35,453 nucleotides of DNA from Bacteroidales bacterium (GTDB lineage Bacteria > Bacteroidota > Bacteroidia > Bacteroidales > Muribaculaceae): NCBI GenBank assembly GCA_020859845.1, contig JAJBVL010000087.1, positions 1 to 35,453 on the forward strand, written 5' to 3'. A program made the position numbers and the translations under genes. Below are positions 1 through 7,800 of this stretch, piece by piece (the first letter of the stretch is position 1; each line of letters begins with the position of its first letter). The notes under the pieces were generated by a model. That model saw only the letters and a program-made list of their open reading frames with translations. It had not been told where the DNA came from and searched no databases.

Positions 1-93
1 TATTAATTATTAATTATTTAAACCTTGTTAGGGAAAATTTCTCCGGACAGCAGTGTTGTAAGATTGTAATTAACTCATCTTATTGGAAAAGAA

Positions 94-3000
94 ATGATAG
101 AACTCAAACCCGAACAGAAGAAGATACTTGATTCCTATCCACAAGAAGTCATTGAGATGTTGGCTCAAGCCTTACTTCATGGCGATTCTTTCTCATATCG
201 AGCCATCGACTATGGGCATGGCAAACGGCGCCTTAGCGAAGGGGCTTACTGCCGAAGGCTCCATGCCGACGGTTTCTTGATTCTCGGCAGGGATGAGACC
301 GACTTTTTTCTCGATCCACGGTTGTGGTGGGGTGTGCGTTCTTATTTAGCCGAGAGAATGCCTGAGATAAACTCTTCGTTTGATGATTCCTATTATTATA
401 TCATAACCAATAAGCTCAATCAATTATGGCTAAGATGTCAGGACCCTAAGGTAAAGGTTGACCTGAGCGCTTATACCTACAGTGGCCCTACTAATTCTTA
501 TTCCTTCAAGGTCATAACTTTTCTGATGGAGCATCCCGAAGCCGATTGGTTATGGAAGAAGCTGGCGCCAGGGAGAGTGATGGAATACTTCACGGGCTTC
601 ATAAACTTTCTGACCTTTCAGGATGAAGTGTTAAGTCTTGACGCGCCATTTCTCTCTCTCATAGACCGCATTGGTAGTGAGCTGGGGAATAGTGTGGAGA
701 TGGAAGACCGCCTCAATCTCTACCGCTATCGTGCCCATGGAATATACCAAAATGCTACTGATCTAAGCCTTCGCTCTCCAGTAGCCTATCAGTTGAAGGC
801 CCTTTATGAAGCCACCCATAGCCATTGGAGAGAAGCGGCTGCCACCTGGGCCGAGTCGTTCAAGCTTACCAATCCTTTTGTGAGGTACAAGAATATAATA
901 GGTAATCCCATCGACCTTTTCTATCAGATGATGACCTACTATCATTTGGAAGATAAGCGCCATCTCACCACCCTTGTCAATACCATGATGAAAGTAAAAT
1001 GGGAGAGTTGGAGACCTATTATTACCCTAAGTCTAAAGCTAACCCAAGGTCTACCAATGGGCCCGAGTTTGAGCAGTCTTGACCTTACTACGTGTACCCC
1101 CTTAGCTAAAGCTCTCTATATATTGCTGGCCAACTATAGTGGACTTGATGACAAGCAGTATAAAATACCTCACGGATGGCGCCCCAACCAAAAAATCCTC
1201 CAGTGGGAGCTGAGCAGTCTGCTTGCTCTCGAAGCCGATGAGAAAGAGCGCTTGGAGGGAATGTATGGTTCTCAGCCGGCCCTAATCCGTGATCAGACAG
1301 CTCCTTGGGAGAGGATGCTCGACGAGCTCCAAAAGATTATAGGAAGAGAGGAGCCAGCAAAGAGGCAAAATCGCATAGCCTACGTTATGGATAGCCATCG
1401 CAATATCACGGTCTGCACCCAGTATCGGTTGAAGAATGGCAATTGGAGCGTCCCCAAAACTCTTACTCCCCTCAGTAGTCAAGCATATGCGGGCTATAAA
1501 TCGCCCTATATGGACGAGGTGGATATAGAGATACGTAATGCTTTCAGCAAAGAGGGCACGGCCCAACTCAGGGCCGAGACCGCCTTCCCCTTTCTGGTAG
1601 GGACCGATCGTATCTACGACGACTATCGACGCCCTATCACTATTGAGAAGGAAGACCCTTACATTATTATGGACACCCAGGGGGATAAGGTGGTGGTAGA
1701 GTCAAACGTGTCGCGCAATCTCCTCCAGCAAAAGCCTGTCAGCACTATTCTTCAGGAGCTGGGCCAATGCCACTTTAGTGTAATACCTCTCACCGAGGTG
1801 CAGTGGAGACTCTTAATCCAGTTGCTCTCGGTGGCCACTTTCCCGCGAGAAGCCGAAGAAAGATTGAAGACCTTGCTCCCCGAGATTTCCAAGGAGATAG
1901 AGATACATAGCTCCTCTATCCTTGGCAGCGAGATAGTGAAGGGGGATTCGCGACTGATAGTGCGTGTCACCCCCCTCAATCTCGACTTCTTTACTGTGGA
2001 GTGTAGAGTGCGTCCTTTTCCCGAGGGGAAGAAGCTGTTTCTCCCTGGCGAAGGGGATGAGGTCTTTATTGATGAAGCTCCTGATGGCACGCGCCATAGG
2101 GTGAAACGCTCGTTGAAACGCGAGGGCGCCAATATGGCTCTCCTCTCGTCGGCCCTGGAAGAAGCTGGCGTTGACGCTTATTTAGACACCGATATGACCC
2201 TCATGTTGGAGGATATTCTACCGTTAATGGATATCGTCAGCAAGAACCCAGATGGGATGGTGATGGAGTGGCTCGAGGGGGCAAAACTGCGACTCTCCTA
2301 TCCCTCGGCCCAGCAATGGCAGGCATCGCTGAAGCGTCGAGAGGGATGGTTTGAGATAGAGGGTAAGGTGACAATAGGCGACAAAGAGAGTCTATCCATC
2401 AAGCGGTTGCTTGAGGCTCTCTCATCGCGCGAGAATCTCGTGGGCAACTACGTGCGTCTATCCGATAGCGACTTTGTGAAGCTCAACGACTTGCTCCTGC
2501 GCCAGCTCAAAGCCTTAGAGACGTTCACTGTGAAGGACCATGGCCAGCTTCGCATCTCCGATATTGGTGCTATGTTGATTCCCGATGATGTGTTGCATGG
2601 GCGCGTAGCGATTACTATCGATGATGGCTTGGCTCAGATGCGAGAGCGCTTGGTCAAGAGCCAGGAGCTCCATCCTGAGGTGCCTAAAGCCTTGCTTGGG
2701 AGTCTGCGAGGCTACCAGACAGAGGGCTTTCAGTGGTTGGCACGCCTCACCAGTTGGGGCGCTGGAGCCTGTCTGGCCGATGATATGGGTCTGGGTAAGA
2801 CTGTGCAGACCATCGCTTACCTGCTCCATACTGCTTCACAAGGACCAGCCTTGGTGGTGGCACCCACATCGGTAGTGGCCAATTGGCAATCGGAACTCCA
2901 CAAATTTGCTCCATCGCTCAATGTCTACGTGCTCAACCGCGCTTCTAACCGAAGCGAAATTGTGGGGAAAGCGGGGCCTGGTGATGTGATACTCTCATCC

Positions 3001-4065
3001 TATGGGGTGCTGGCCAATGAGGCTGAGATGCTTAGCGTCAAGCAGTGGGGCACGATATGTCTGGATGAGGCTCATACGATAAAAAATCGCGACACGCAGA
3101 TGTCGAGGGCTGCGATGACTCTTCACGCTCAAAACAAGATAATACTGACGGGTACGCCTATACAAAACAGATTGTCGGAGCTCTGGAATCTGTTTCGATT
3201 TATCAACCCCGGCCTCTTGGGCTCTTATGAGGAGTTTACGCGCCGCTTTATCACCCCCATAGAGGTCTATAAGGATAAGGAGACCTCAAAGAAACTCCAG
3301 CGCCTTATCCATCCCTTCATGCTGCGACGCACCAAGGAGGAGGTGGTAGACGAGCTCCCTGAAAAAAGTGAGGTTACACTTCCCGTTGACCTCTCGGATG
3401 AGGAAATGGCCATCTATGAACACATACGCCAACGCGCTGAGGACATGCTGAGCGATGAAGATGCCGATCCACAGAATTTTAACGTTTTGGCCGAGATAAC
3501 CCGACTGCGCCAAGCGGCCTGCTCGCCTGCCCTTGTAGAGCCCTCTTTCCAAGCCGATAGCTCCAAGACCCAACTTTTGATTGACCTCTTGGAGAGTGCT
3601 GGAGATGATAGCAATATCTTGGTGTTTAGCCAGTTTACCTCTTATCTTAAGCTCGTGGCTGATGCTCTGACCAAGCAAGGCGTTGACTTTCTTTATCTGG
3701 ATGGGTCCACACCGGCCCCTCAGCGCCAAAAACTGGTGGACGCTTTCCAGCGCGGGGAGAAGCGAGTGTTTCTGATAAGCCTCAAGGCTGGCGGTCTGGG
3801 CCTCAACCTTACGAGGGCCAACTATGTGGTGCATCTCGACCCCTGGTGGAATCCAGCCATCGAGCAGCAAGCCACCGACCGCGCCTACCGCATAGGGCAG
3901 CGACGCAACGTGACGGTGTATCGTCTGATAGCCCAACACACCATCGAGGAGAAGATACTTCGCCTCCACGCCACAAAGCGCTCCTTGGCCGACGACATGC
4001 TTGCGGGGACGGCCACGGCTGCCTCGCTCTCTCGCGAAGAGCTTCTGGAGATGCTCCAAGAATAG
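94..4065 (+). CDS. Very large SNF2-family DEAD/DEAH-box helicase
   Basis: Predicted cytoplasmic SWI2/SNF2-type ATP-dependent DNA translocase of 1,323 residues. The C-terminal third holds the whole motor: motif I ADDMGLGKT at about residues 895-903, the DEAH box at about 991-994, motif III LTGTPIQN, and in the second RecA lobe LISLKAGGLGLNLT and the closing ATDRAYRIGQ motif. The first ~850 residues have no motif I recognise; I see no SWIM zinc finger. Bacterial SNF2 proteins of this length usually carry family-specific N-terminal regions that may choose the substrate, but that is family knowledge rather than something seen here. The ATG at 94 follows a purine-rich GGAAAAGAA and is the first ATG in the frame. 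A phage-portal-like gene follows 51 bases downstream on the same strand. The N-terminal coding part is richer in A+T than the motor part. The helicase call is secure; the biological role is unknown. Confidence 0.93.
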   Translation: MIELKPEQKKILDSYPQEVIEMLAQALLHGDSFSYRAIDYGHGKRRLSEGAYCRRLHADGFLILGRDETDFFLDPRLWWGVRSYLAERMPEINSSFDDSYYYIITNKLNQLWLRCQDPKVKVDLSAYTYSGPTNSYSFKVITFLMEHPEADWLWKKLAPGRVMEYFTGFINFLTFQDEVLSLDAPFLSLIDRIGSELGNSVEMEDRLNLYRYRAHGIYQNATDLSLRSPVAYQLKALYEATHSHWREAAATWAESFKLTNPFVRYKNIIGNPIDLFYQMMTYYHLEDKRHLTTLVNTMMKVKWESWRPIITLSLKLTQGLPMGPSLSSLDLTTCTPLAKALYILLANYSGLDDKQYKIPHGWRPNQKILQWELSSLLALEADEKERLEGMYGSQPALIRDQTAPWERMLDELQKIIGREEPAKRQNRIAYVMDSHRNITVCTQYRLKNGNWSVPKTLTPLSSQAYAGYKSPYMDEVDIEIRNAFSKEGTAQLRAETAFPFLVGTDRIYDDYRRPITIEKEDPYIIMDTQGDKVVVESNVSRNLLQQKPVSTILQELGQCHFSVIPLTEVQWRLLIQLLSVATFPREAEERLKTLLPEISKEIEIHSSSILGSEIVKGDSRLIVRVTPLNLDFFTVECRVRPFPEGKKLFLPGEGDEVFIDEAPDGTRHRVKRSLKREGANMALLSSALEEAGVDAYLDTDMTLMLEDILPLMDIVSKNPDGMVMEWLEGAKLRLSYPSAQQWQASLKRREGWFEIEGKVTIGDKESLSIKRLLEALSSRENLVGNYVRLSDSDFVKLNDLLLRQLKALETFTVKDHGQLRISDIGAMLIPDDVLHGRVAITIDDGLAQMRERLVKSQELHPEVPKALLGSLRGYQTEGFQWLARLTSWGAGACLADDMGLGKTVQTIAYLLHTASQGPALVVAPTSVVANWQSELHKFAPSLNVYVLNRASNRSEIVGKAGPGDVILSSYGVLANEAEMLSVKQWGTICLDEAHTIKNRDTQMSRAAMTLHAQNKIILTGTPIQNRLSELWNLFRFINPGLLGSYEEFTRRFITPIEVYKDKETSKKLQRLIHPFMLRRTKEEVVDELPEKSEVTLPVDLSDEEMAIYEHIRQRAEDMLSDEDADPQNFNVLAEITRLRQAACSPALVEPSFQADSSKTQLLIDLLESAGDDSNILVFSQFTSYLKLVADALTKQGVDFLYLDGSTPAPQRQKLVDAFQRGEKRVFLISLKAGGLGLNLTRANYVVHLDPWWNPAIEQQATDRAYRIGQRRNVTVYRLIAQHTIEEKILRLHATKRSLADDMLAGTATAASLSREELLEMLQE

Positions 4066-4116
4066 CGAGTGCATCTTAAAGTGGGAGGTGCATGGCATGC
4101 AGATATTTTTGCGGCC

Positions 4117-5706
4117 ATGAACACTACTACAACCCACAATGATATCCTGCGCGATGCGCAGCAAGTATGGTCGCTGATGTCGCAATTTCGCCGCGAACGT
4201 CAGCGAGCTAAGCAGTACACTTATGGCGAGCAATGGGGCGAGACGGTGATGGTGGATGGAGTAGCCATGACCGAACGCGACTACTTGGCTCAGGAGGGAG
4301 GTGTGGCTCTCACCAACAATCTTATACGTCGGCTGGTGCGCAACATCGTGGGCGTGTGGCGTTCGCAGTGGACGCCTCCCATCTGCTATGCTCGAGAGCA
4401 TGGTTCATCGCTTGTCTCTGAGATGATGACAGCAGTGCTCCACGCCAATATGCAGCTCAATCGCTTGACCGAGCTCTATGCGCGCTCCATGGAGGAGTTT
4501 CTTATCAGTGGGATGGTGGTGCATCGCAAGAGCTTTGGCCACCGCCAGAATATTACCGACTGCTGGACCGACTTTGTCCTCCCCACCCATTTCTTTGTCG
4601 ACACCCGGATGCGCGACTTCCGCGCGTGGGATATCGATATCATAGGCCAGATCCACGACGTGGCTCCTCATCACCTCATGCAGCAGTTGGCCTCCTCGGC
4701 TGCCGACTGTCAGCGCCTTTCTGAGATTTATTCCTTGGCGCGCAATCAGCTATATCTTCAGGAGAGCAGTGAGCGCTTTGGTGTGGGGCAAGGCGGGGAC
4801 ATTGACTTCCTATTGCCGGGGTCGGAGTCAGCGTGTCGTGTGATAGAGGTGTGGCGGCGCGAGGCCGAGGCTCATTACAAGTGTCACGACCCGCTGACGG
4901 GCGAGGTGTTTCGTATCGCCCTGGATCATTATCCAGCCATGGTGGAAGGGCCTAATCGCCATCGTGCGAAAGCAGAGCGAATCAATGCCCAGTGGACCAC
5001 CGAACTTGTGTGGCACTACTATTTTCTTTCGCCTCTGGGCCACGTCTTGTCGTCGGGGCCGTCGCCCTATGCTCATGGTTCGCATCCCTACGTGGTGAAG
5101 GCTTATCCCTATATCGACGGAGAGATCCACTCCTTTGTCTCGGACATCATTGACCAGCAGCGCTATGCCAACCGCCTCATCACGCTCTACGACTGGATAA
5201 TACGCTCAAGCGCCAAGGGCTTGCTCCTCTTTCCCGAGGAGGCTCTTCCCGAGGGTTTTTCTTTGGAGGATATCGCTCGCGAGTGGAGCCGCTACAATGG
5301 TATAGTGGTCTATAAGGATAGGCCTGGGGCAAAGGCCCCTCAGCAGGTGGCCAATAATTGCACCAACATCGGGATACAGGAATTGCTCTCCTTGCAAATA
5401 AAACTCATGGAGGATATCTCGGGAGTGAATGGCGCGCTGCAGGGCAAGCCGGGCTACGCCGGCATCTCGGCTGCGCTTTACGACCAGCAGACGCGCAATG
5501 CCATGGTGTCGCTTCTGGATATCCTCGACAGCTTTGCTTCGTTTACTCTCGATTGCGCTTACAAGGATGTCTGCAACATGCAGCAATATTATAGGCGCCC
5601 GCGAGTGGTGCGTTGTGGCTCGGAGCGTCCGCTTCTCGACTACGACCCCGAGCTTGTCAGCGGCGTGGCCCTCGATGTATGTTTCCCAAGTCCACCCGTT
5701 CAGTAA
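4117..5706 (+). CDS. Orphan phage portal-like protein (possibly 3'-truncated)
   Basis: The product (529 residues from the ATG at 4117) resembles portal proteins of P22-like and crAss-like tailed phages, which form the ring through which DNA enters the capsid. Supporting features are an N-terminal helical part with an NNLIRRLVRNIVG segment, a central beta-rich part with VIEVWRREAEAHYKCHDPLTG, an aromatic stretch with HPYVVKAYPYIDGEIHSFV, an IIDQQRYANRLITLYDW helix, and then a Gly/Ser-rich GVNGALQGKPGYAGISAA segment followed by a Gln-rich helix, the order expected in such portals. No terminase, capsid, protease or tail gene lies within reach. The upstream frame continues to 4069, but MNTTTTHND at 4117 is preferred; a TATTTTTG (-7-like) lies at 4104-4111. 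The protein stops at SPPVQ a few bases before a perfect inverted repeat, and portals of this type usually continue further, so the 3' end may be lost. Codon use resembles the helicase upstream. The family call rests on pattern reading and is moderate. Confidence 0.6.
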   Translation: MNTTTTHNDILRDAQQVWSLMSQFRRERQRAKQYTYGEQWGETVMVDGVAMTERDYLAQEGGVALTNNLIRRLVRNIVGVWRSQWTPPICYAREHGSSLVSEMMTAVLHANMQLNRLTELYARSMEEFLISGMVVHRKSFGHRQNITDCWTDFVLPTHFFVDTRMRDFRAWDIDIIGQIHDVAPHHLMQQLASSAADCQRLSEIYSLARNQLYLQESSERFGVGQGGDIDFLLPGSESACRVIEVWRREAEAHYKCHDPLTGEVFRIALDHYPAMVEGPNRHRAKAERINAQWTTELVWHYYFLSPLGHVLSSGPSPYAHGSHPYVVKAYPYIDGEIHSFVSDIIDQQRYANRLITLYDWIIRSSAKGLLLFPEEALPEGFSLEDIAREWSRYNGIVVYKDRPGAKAPQQVANNCTNIGIQELLSLQIKLMEDISGVNGALQGKPGYAGISAALYDQQTRNAMVSLLDILDSFASFTLDCAYKDVCNMQQYYRRPRVVRCGSERPLLDYDPELVSGVALDVCFPSPPVQ

Positions 5707-5717
5707 TCAGAGACGTG

Positions 5718-5770
5718 TGTATACCAAAAATCTTGAAACGAAAAGTTCGTTTCAAGATTTTTGGTATACA
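5718..5770. repeat. Perfect 25-bp inverted repeat with 3-base loop
   Basis: Arms 5718-5742 and 5746-5770 are exact reverse complements, beginning TGTATACC and ending GGTATACA, around the loop AAG. The palindrome begins 12 bases after the portal-like stop codon. Its right arm overlaps the -33 element of the promoter at 5761-5791. It is A+T-rich and no T-run follows, so it is not a textbook intrinsic terminator. It could still end portal transcription, act as an operator, or be a MITE-like or recombination scar. Confidence 0.85.
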
Positions 5771-5791
5771 GGGATATTGTGAGTATATTTG
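5761..5791 (+). promoter_or_regulatory. Bacteroidota-type promoter
   Basis: TTG at 5761-5763, 20 bases, then TATATTTG at 5784-5791, a full match to the -33 TTG / -7 TAnnTTTG pattern. It lies 15 bases before the ATG of a truncated ATP-binding-protein stub and its -33 element sits inside the perfect palindrome. Confidence 0.6.
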
Positions 5792-5806
5792 CACAAAATT
5801 ACTCCG

Positions 5807-5908
5807 ATGAAACCCCGAAATCCCTTTGTACTCAACGGCTACGCAGGAAAGGAATCGTTAATGGTAATAATGTGGATCAAGAAAGAAATCCTACATCTTC
5901 GCGATTAG
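5807..5908 (+). pseudogene. 5' stub of a Bacteroidales ATP-binding protein gene
   Basis: A 33-codon frame that starts MKPRNPFVLNGYAGKE and then runs into unrelated sequence and a stop. The NPFV-x-x-GY-x-(G/S)-x-E opening is the characteristic N-terminus of a Bacteroidetes AAA+ ATP-binding protein family in which YFCDRE-like residues and the Walker A motif normally follow. Here nothing of the ATPase domain remains, so I read this as a remnant after a deletion that spared the promoter and first 16 codons. The alternative is a chance short ORF, but the combination of a good promoter and a family-like start argues against that. Recognition is from memory of the family. Confidence 0.5.
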
Positions 5909-5919
5909 TCATTTTCCCT

Positions 5920-5953
5920 GAGATTGCAATTTTTGTGCACGAAAGCCGATTTA
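5920..5953. repeat. Dispersed repeat, copy 1 (TGCAATTTTTGTGCACG core)
   Basis: Contains AGATTGCAATTTTTGTGCACG followed by AAAGCCGATTT. It shares the first part with copy 2 (7701-7733) and the second part with copy 3 (7766-7796). The core is bounded by TGCA at each end. The copies lie on both sides of the AAA-ATPase gene in the same orientation. Confidence 0.75.
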
Positions 5954-6021
5954 CCCCTTCAACTTGAGTACTTTTCAAACAGATGGAATATAGGCAACCG
6001 GCTGTTGATGATATGGGGAAA

Positions 6022-7575
6022 CTATTGGATTATCCAATCCATTATGGTGTGTTGATCAGTGCTGAAATTGATACCAATTTTAAATAATGGGTAAGGACAC
6101 CGTTGAAAACGATTGGAGTATTGCTTAATGTTGATTTGCTCTAAGGCTTGATGAGCCGTCCCATTAAGTTTTACTTCAATCAAGAACAATTTCCCAGCCA
6201 ATATCATCGCCAGATCTACACGGCCATGAGCAGTATGCACTTCTACATCAGCCCAGGCGCCTAGAAGAGAGAATACCACATAGAGCATTTGCTGCCAATG
6301 TCCTTCATAATTAGTGTTAACGCAGTATGGAATTTCTTTGAAGAACAATTTAAGATTCGCAAGGCCTGAGGAAATATCCCCAGCATAAATGCTACGTACA
6401 AGATGAGCCATGACATTTGAAGCCGAGAGAGTGTCCTGTACATAATTAGGCAACAGAGTGCGCATTAAGCCTATTCTTACCTCATGATTAGGAATGTCAA
6501 GGATGAATTGCTCAGTGAGCGGATCATACCCCTTGATTGTAAGGTAACCACTCTGATATAAGAGTGGTACAATGTTAGTAAAGTTTTCTGTGGGGATATC
6601 AAATTCTGAAACAGAAGCGTAGCATCGACCAATTTTTGATGGTGCAACCTTAAATTTACGCAACATATTGACCAAATAATTAGGCGTGCCGGATTCAAAC
6701 CAATAAGGGTCGAATTTACGGTTCTGCATGCAACTGATCAGACTGTAGGGATTAAAAATCTCAGGCGAGTCTTCACAGAAAGAATAACCGTCATAATAAT
6801 AGCGGAGTTTCTTTATGGTTTCGGGTAAAGAGATATTGAATTTTTGAGCTAATGATTCTATCCCAAAGTGAAGCTGGGCCTCCATTTCGTCAAGCGTGAT
6901 ACCACATATAGAAGCATAGTCATCCAGCATGCTGATGTTGGAGATGTTGTTAAGTTCACTAAAAATACTCATCTGAGAGAATTTAGTGATACCCGTGATG
7001 AAAACGAAATTAAGCATAGGGTCGCAGTCTTTAAGCGGAGCATAGAGCTCGCTCATGACGTTCCGAAGTTTATTACGTAGAACATCGTCATGCACCACGT
7101 TTAATATTGGCTTGTCATATTCATCAATGAGCACTACTACTTGTCTACCCATGGTGTCATAGCAATGACGTATAAGGGATTTCAATCTCACTCCTAAGTT
7201 GATAGAACTGCCAACAAAGCCAAAATCTTTATACAAATCATCCAATGAATGATTGAGGTATTCTCTCAATTGCTCTTCGCTTTCGCTCTTAAAGCCTGCT
7301 AAACTGATTAGTAAGACAGGATAACTAATCCACTCCTTTTCAAGCTGATCAATAATGAGACCCTTGAACAAATCTCTTCTTCCTTCAAAATAAGCTTTTA
7401 GAGTGCTTACTAATAAACTTTTCCCAAAACGGCGTGGACGACTCAAGAAAGAGTATTTAGCGGAGTATTTCACCAAATTATAAATCGACTCGGTCTTATC
7501 CACATACACATATCCCTTCTCACGAATCTCTGAGAAAGTCTGAATTCCAATGGGATATCTAATTCGATTGTCCAT
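6022..7575 (-). CDS. AAA-ATPase-like protein with C-terminal PD-(D/E)XK nuclease domain (DUF1703 type)
   Basis: A 517-residue protein of the AAA-ATPase_like (PF09820) plus PDDEXK_9 (PF08011) type. The start MDNRIRYPIGIQTFSEIRE and YVYVDKT are family hallmarks. The P-loop is the family's atypical SRPRRFGKS at residues 45-53, and Walker B is VVVLIDEYDKP near residue 150. Near the C-terminus GRVDLAMILAGKLFLIEVK supplies the D...E-x-K nuclease signature. Family members are abundant in Bacteroidales and Fusobacteria, often in many copies per genome. Their role is unsettled; mobile-element or defence links have been proposed. The gene has its own strong promoter (7610-7640), is intact and full length, is richer in A+T than its neighbours, and is bracketed by repeats and broken genes. 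Together these suggest separate acquisition. Confidence 0.92.
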   Translation of the reverse strand: MDNRIRYPIGIQTFSEIREKGYVYVDKTESIYNLVKYSAKYSFLSRPRRFGKSLLVSTLKAYFEGRRDLFKGLIIDQLEKEWISYPVLLISLAGFKSESEEQLREYLNHSLDDLYKDFGFVGSSINLGVRLKSLIRHCYDTMGRQVVVLIDEYDKPILNVVHDDVLRNKLRNVMSELYAPLKDCDPMLNFVFITGITKFSQMSIFSELNNISNISMLDDYASICGITLDEMEAQLHFGIESLAQKFNISLPETIKKLRYYYDGYSFCEDSPEIFNPYSLISCMQNRKFDPYWFESGTPNYLVNMLRKFKVAPSKIGRCYASVSEFDIPTENFTNIVPLLYQSGYLTIKGYDPLTEQFILDIPNHEVRIGLMRTLLPNYVQDTLSASNVMAHLVRSIYAGDISSGLANLKLFFKEIPYCVNTNYEGHWQQMLYVVFSLLGAWADVEVHTAHGRVDLAMILAGKLFLIEVKLNGTAHQALEQINIKQYSNRFQRCPYPLFKIGINFSTDQHTIMDWIIQ

Positions 7576-7609
7576 GCTGCTTAATTAAGGTGTTTGAGAT
7601 TACTATTTG

Positions 7610-7640
7610 CAAATTTAGTAAATTTATTGTATTTCCACAA
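7610..7640 (-). promoter_or_regulatory. Promoter of the AAA-ATPase/PDDEXK_9 gene
   Basis: On the minus strand TTG (complement of 7638-7640), exactly 20 bases, then TAAATTTG (complement of 7610-7617), 34 bases before the ATG. It is a full match to the Bacteroidota -33/-7 pattern. Confidence 0.65.
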
Positions 7641-7700
7641 ATATCCTCTTTCTCCTTGAGGAAGCAGCTAGGAGGCGAAGCTTTCATTGACTACATCATT

Positions 7701-7733
7701 AGATTGCAATTTTTGTGCACGTCAGAGCGATTT
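7701..7733. repeat. Dispersed repeat, copy 2
   Basis: AGATTGCAATTTTTGTGCACG is identical over 21 bases to copy 1. It continues into GCGATTT (7727-7733), which can pair with AAATCGC at 7753-7759 to form a 7-bp stem. Confidence 0.75.
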
Positions 7734-7765
7734 CGACCCCAAAAATGGCCCCAAATCGCCGTGAC

Positions 7766-7796
7766 GCTGCAATTTTTCTGCACGAAAGCCGATTTT
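7766..7796. repeat. Dispersed repeat, copy 3
   Basis: TGCAATTTTTCTGCACG followed by AAAGCCGATTT. It matches copy 1 over about 28 bases with a single G-to-C difference in the core. It ends just before the open frame of the four-helix-suffix remnant begins. Confidence 0.75.
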
Positions 7797-7800
7797 GTGA

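Larger units (their letters stand above)
5707..6021. other. Scarred intergenic region between portal-like gene and AAA-ATPase gene
   Basis: This gap holds, in order, the perfect palindrome, a promoter, the ATP-binding-protein stub, and repeat copy 1. The remaining ~70 bases before the AAA-ATPase stop codon show no further element I can name. The A+T content is higher than in the flanking helicase 3' end and GH89 gene. Confidence 0.6.

Noticed and set aside
3286-4401. 371-codon minus-strand ORF
   Set aside because: It is a shadow of the SNF2 helicase motor and the portal-like gene start; it has no family motif and the + strand frames carry unmistakable motifs.
4069-5706. Prophage
   Set aside because: Only one phage-like gene is seen. 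No integrase, terminase, capsid, tail or lysis gene lies in the window.
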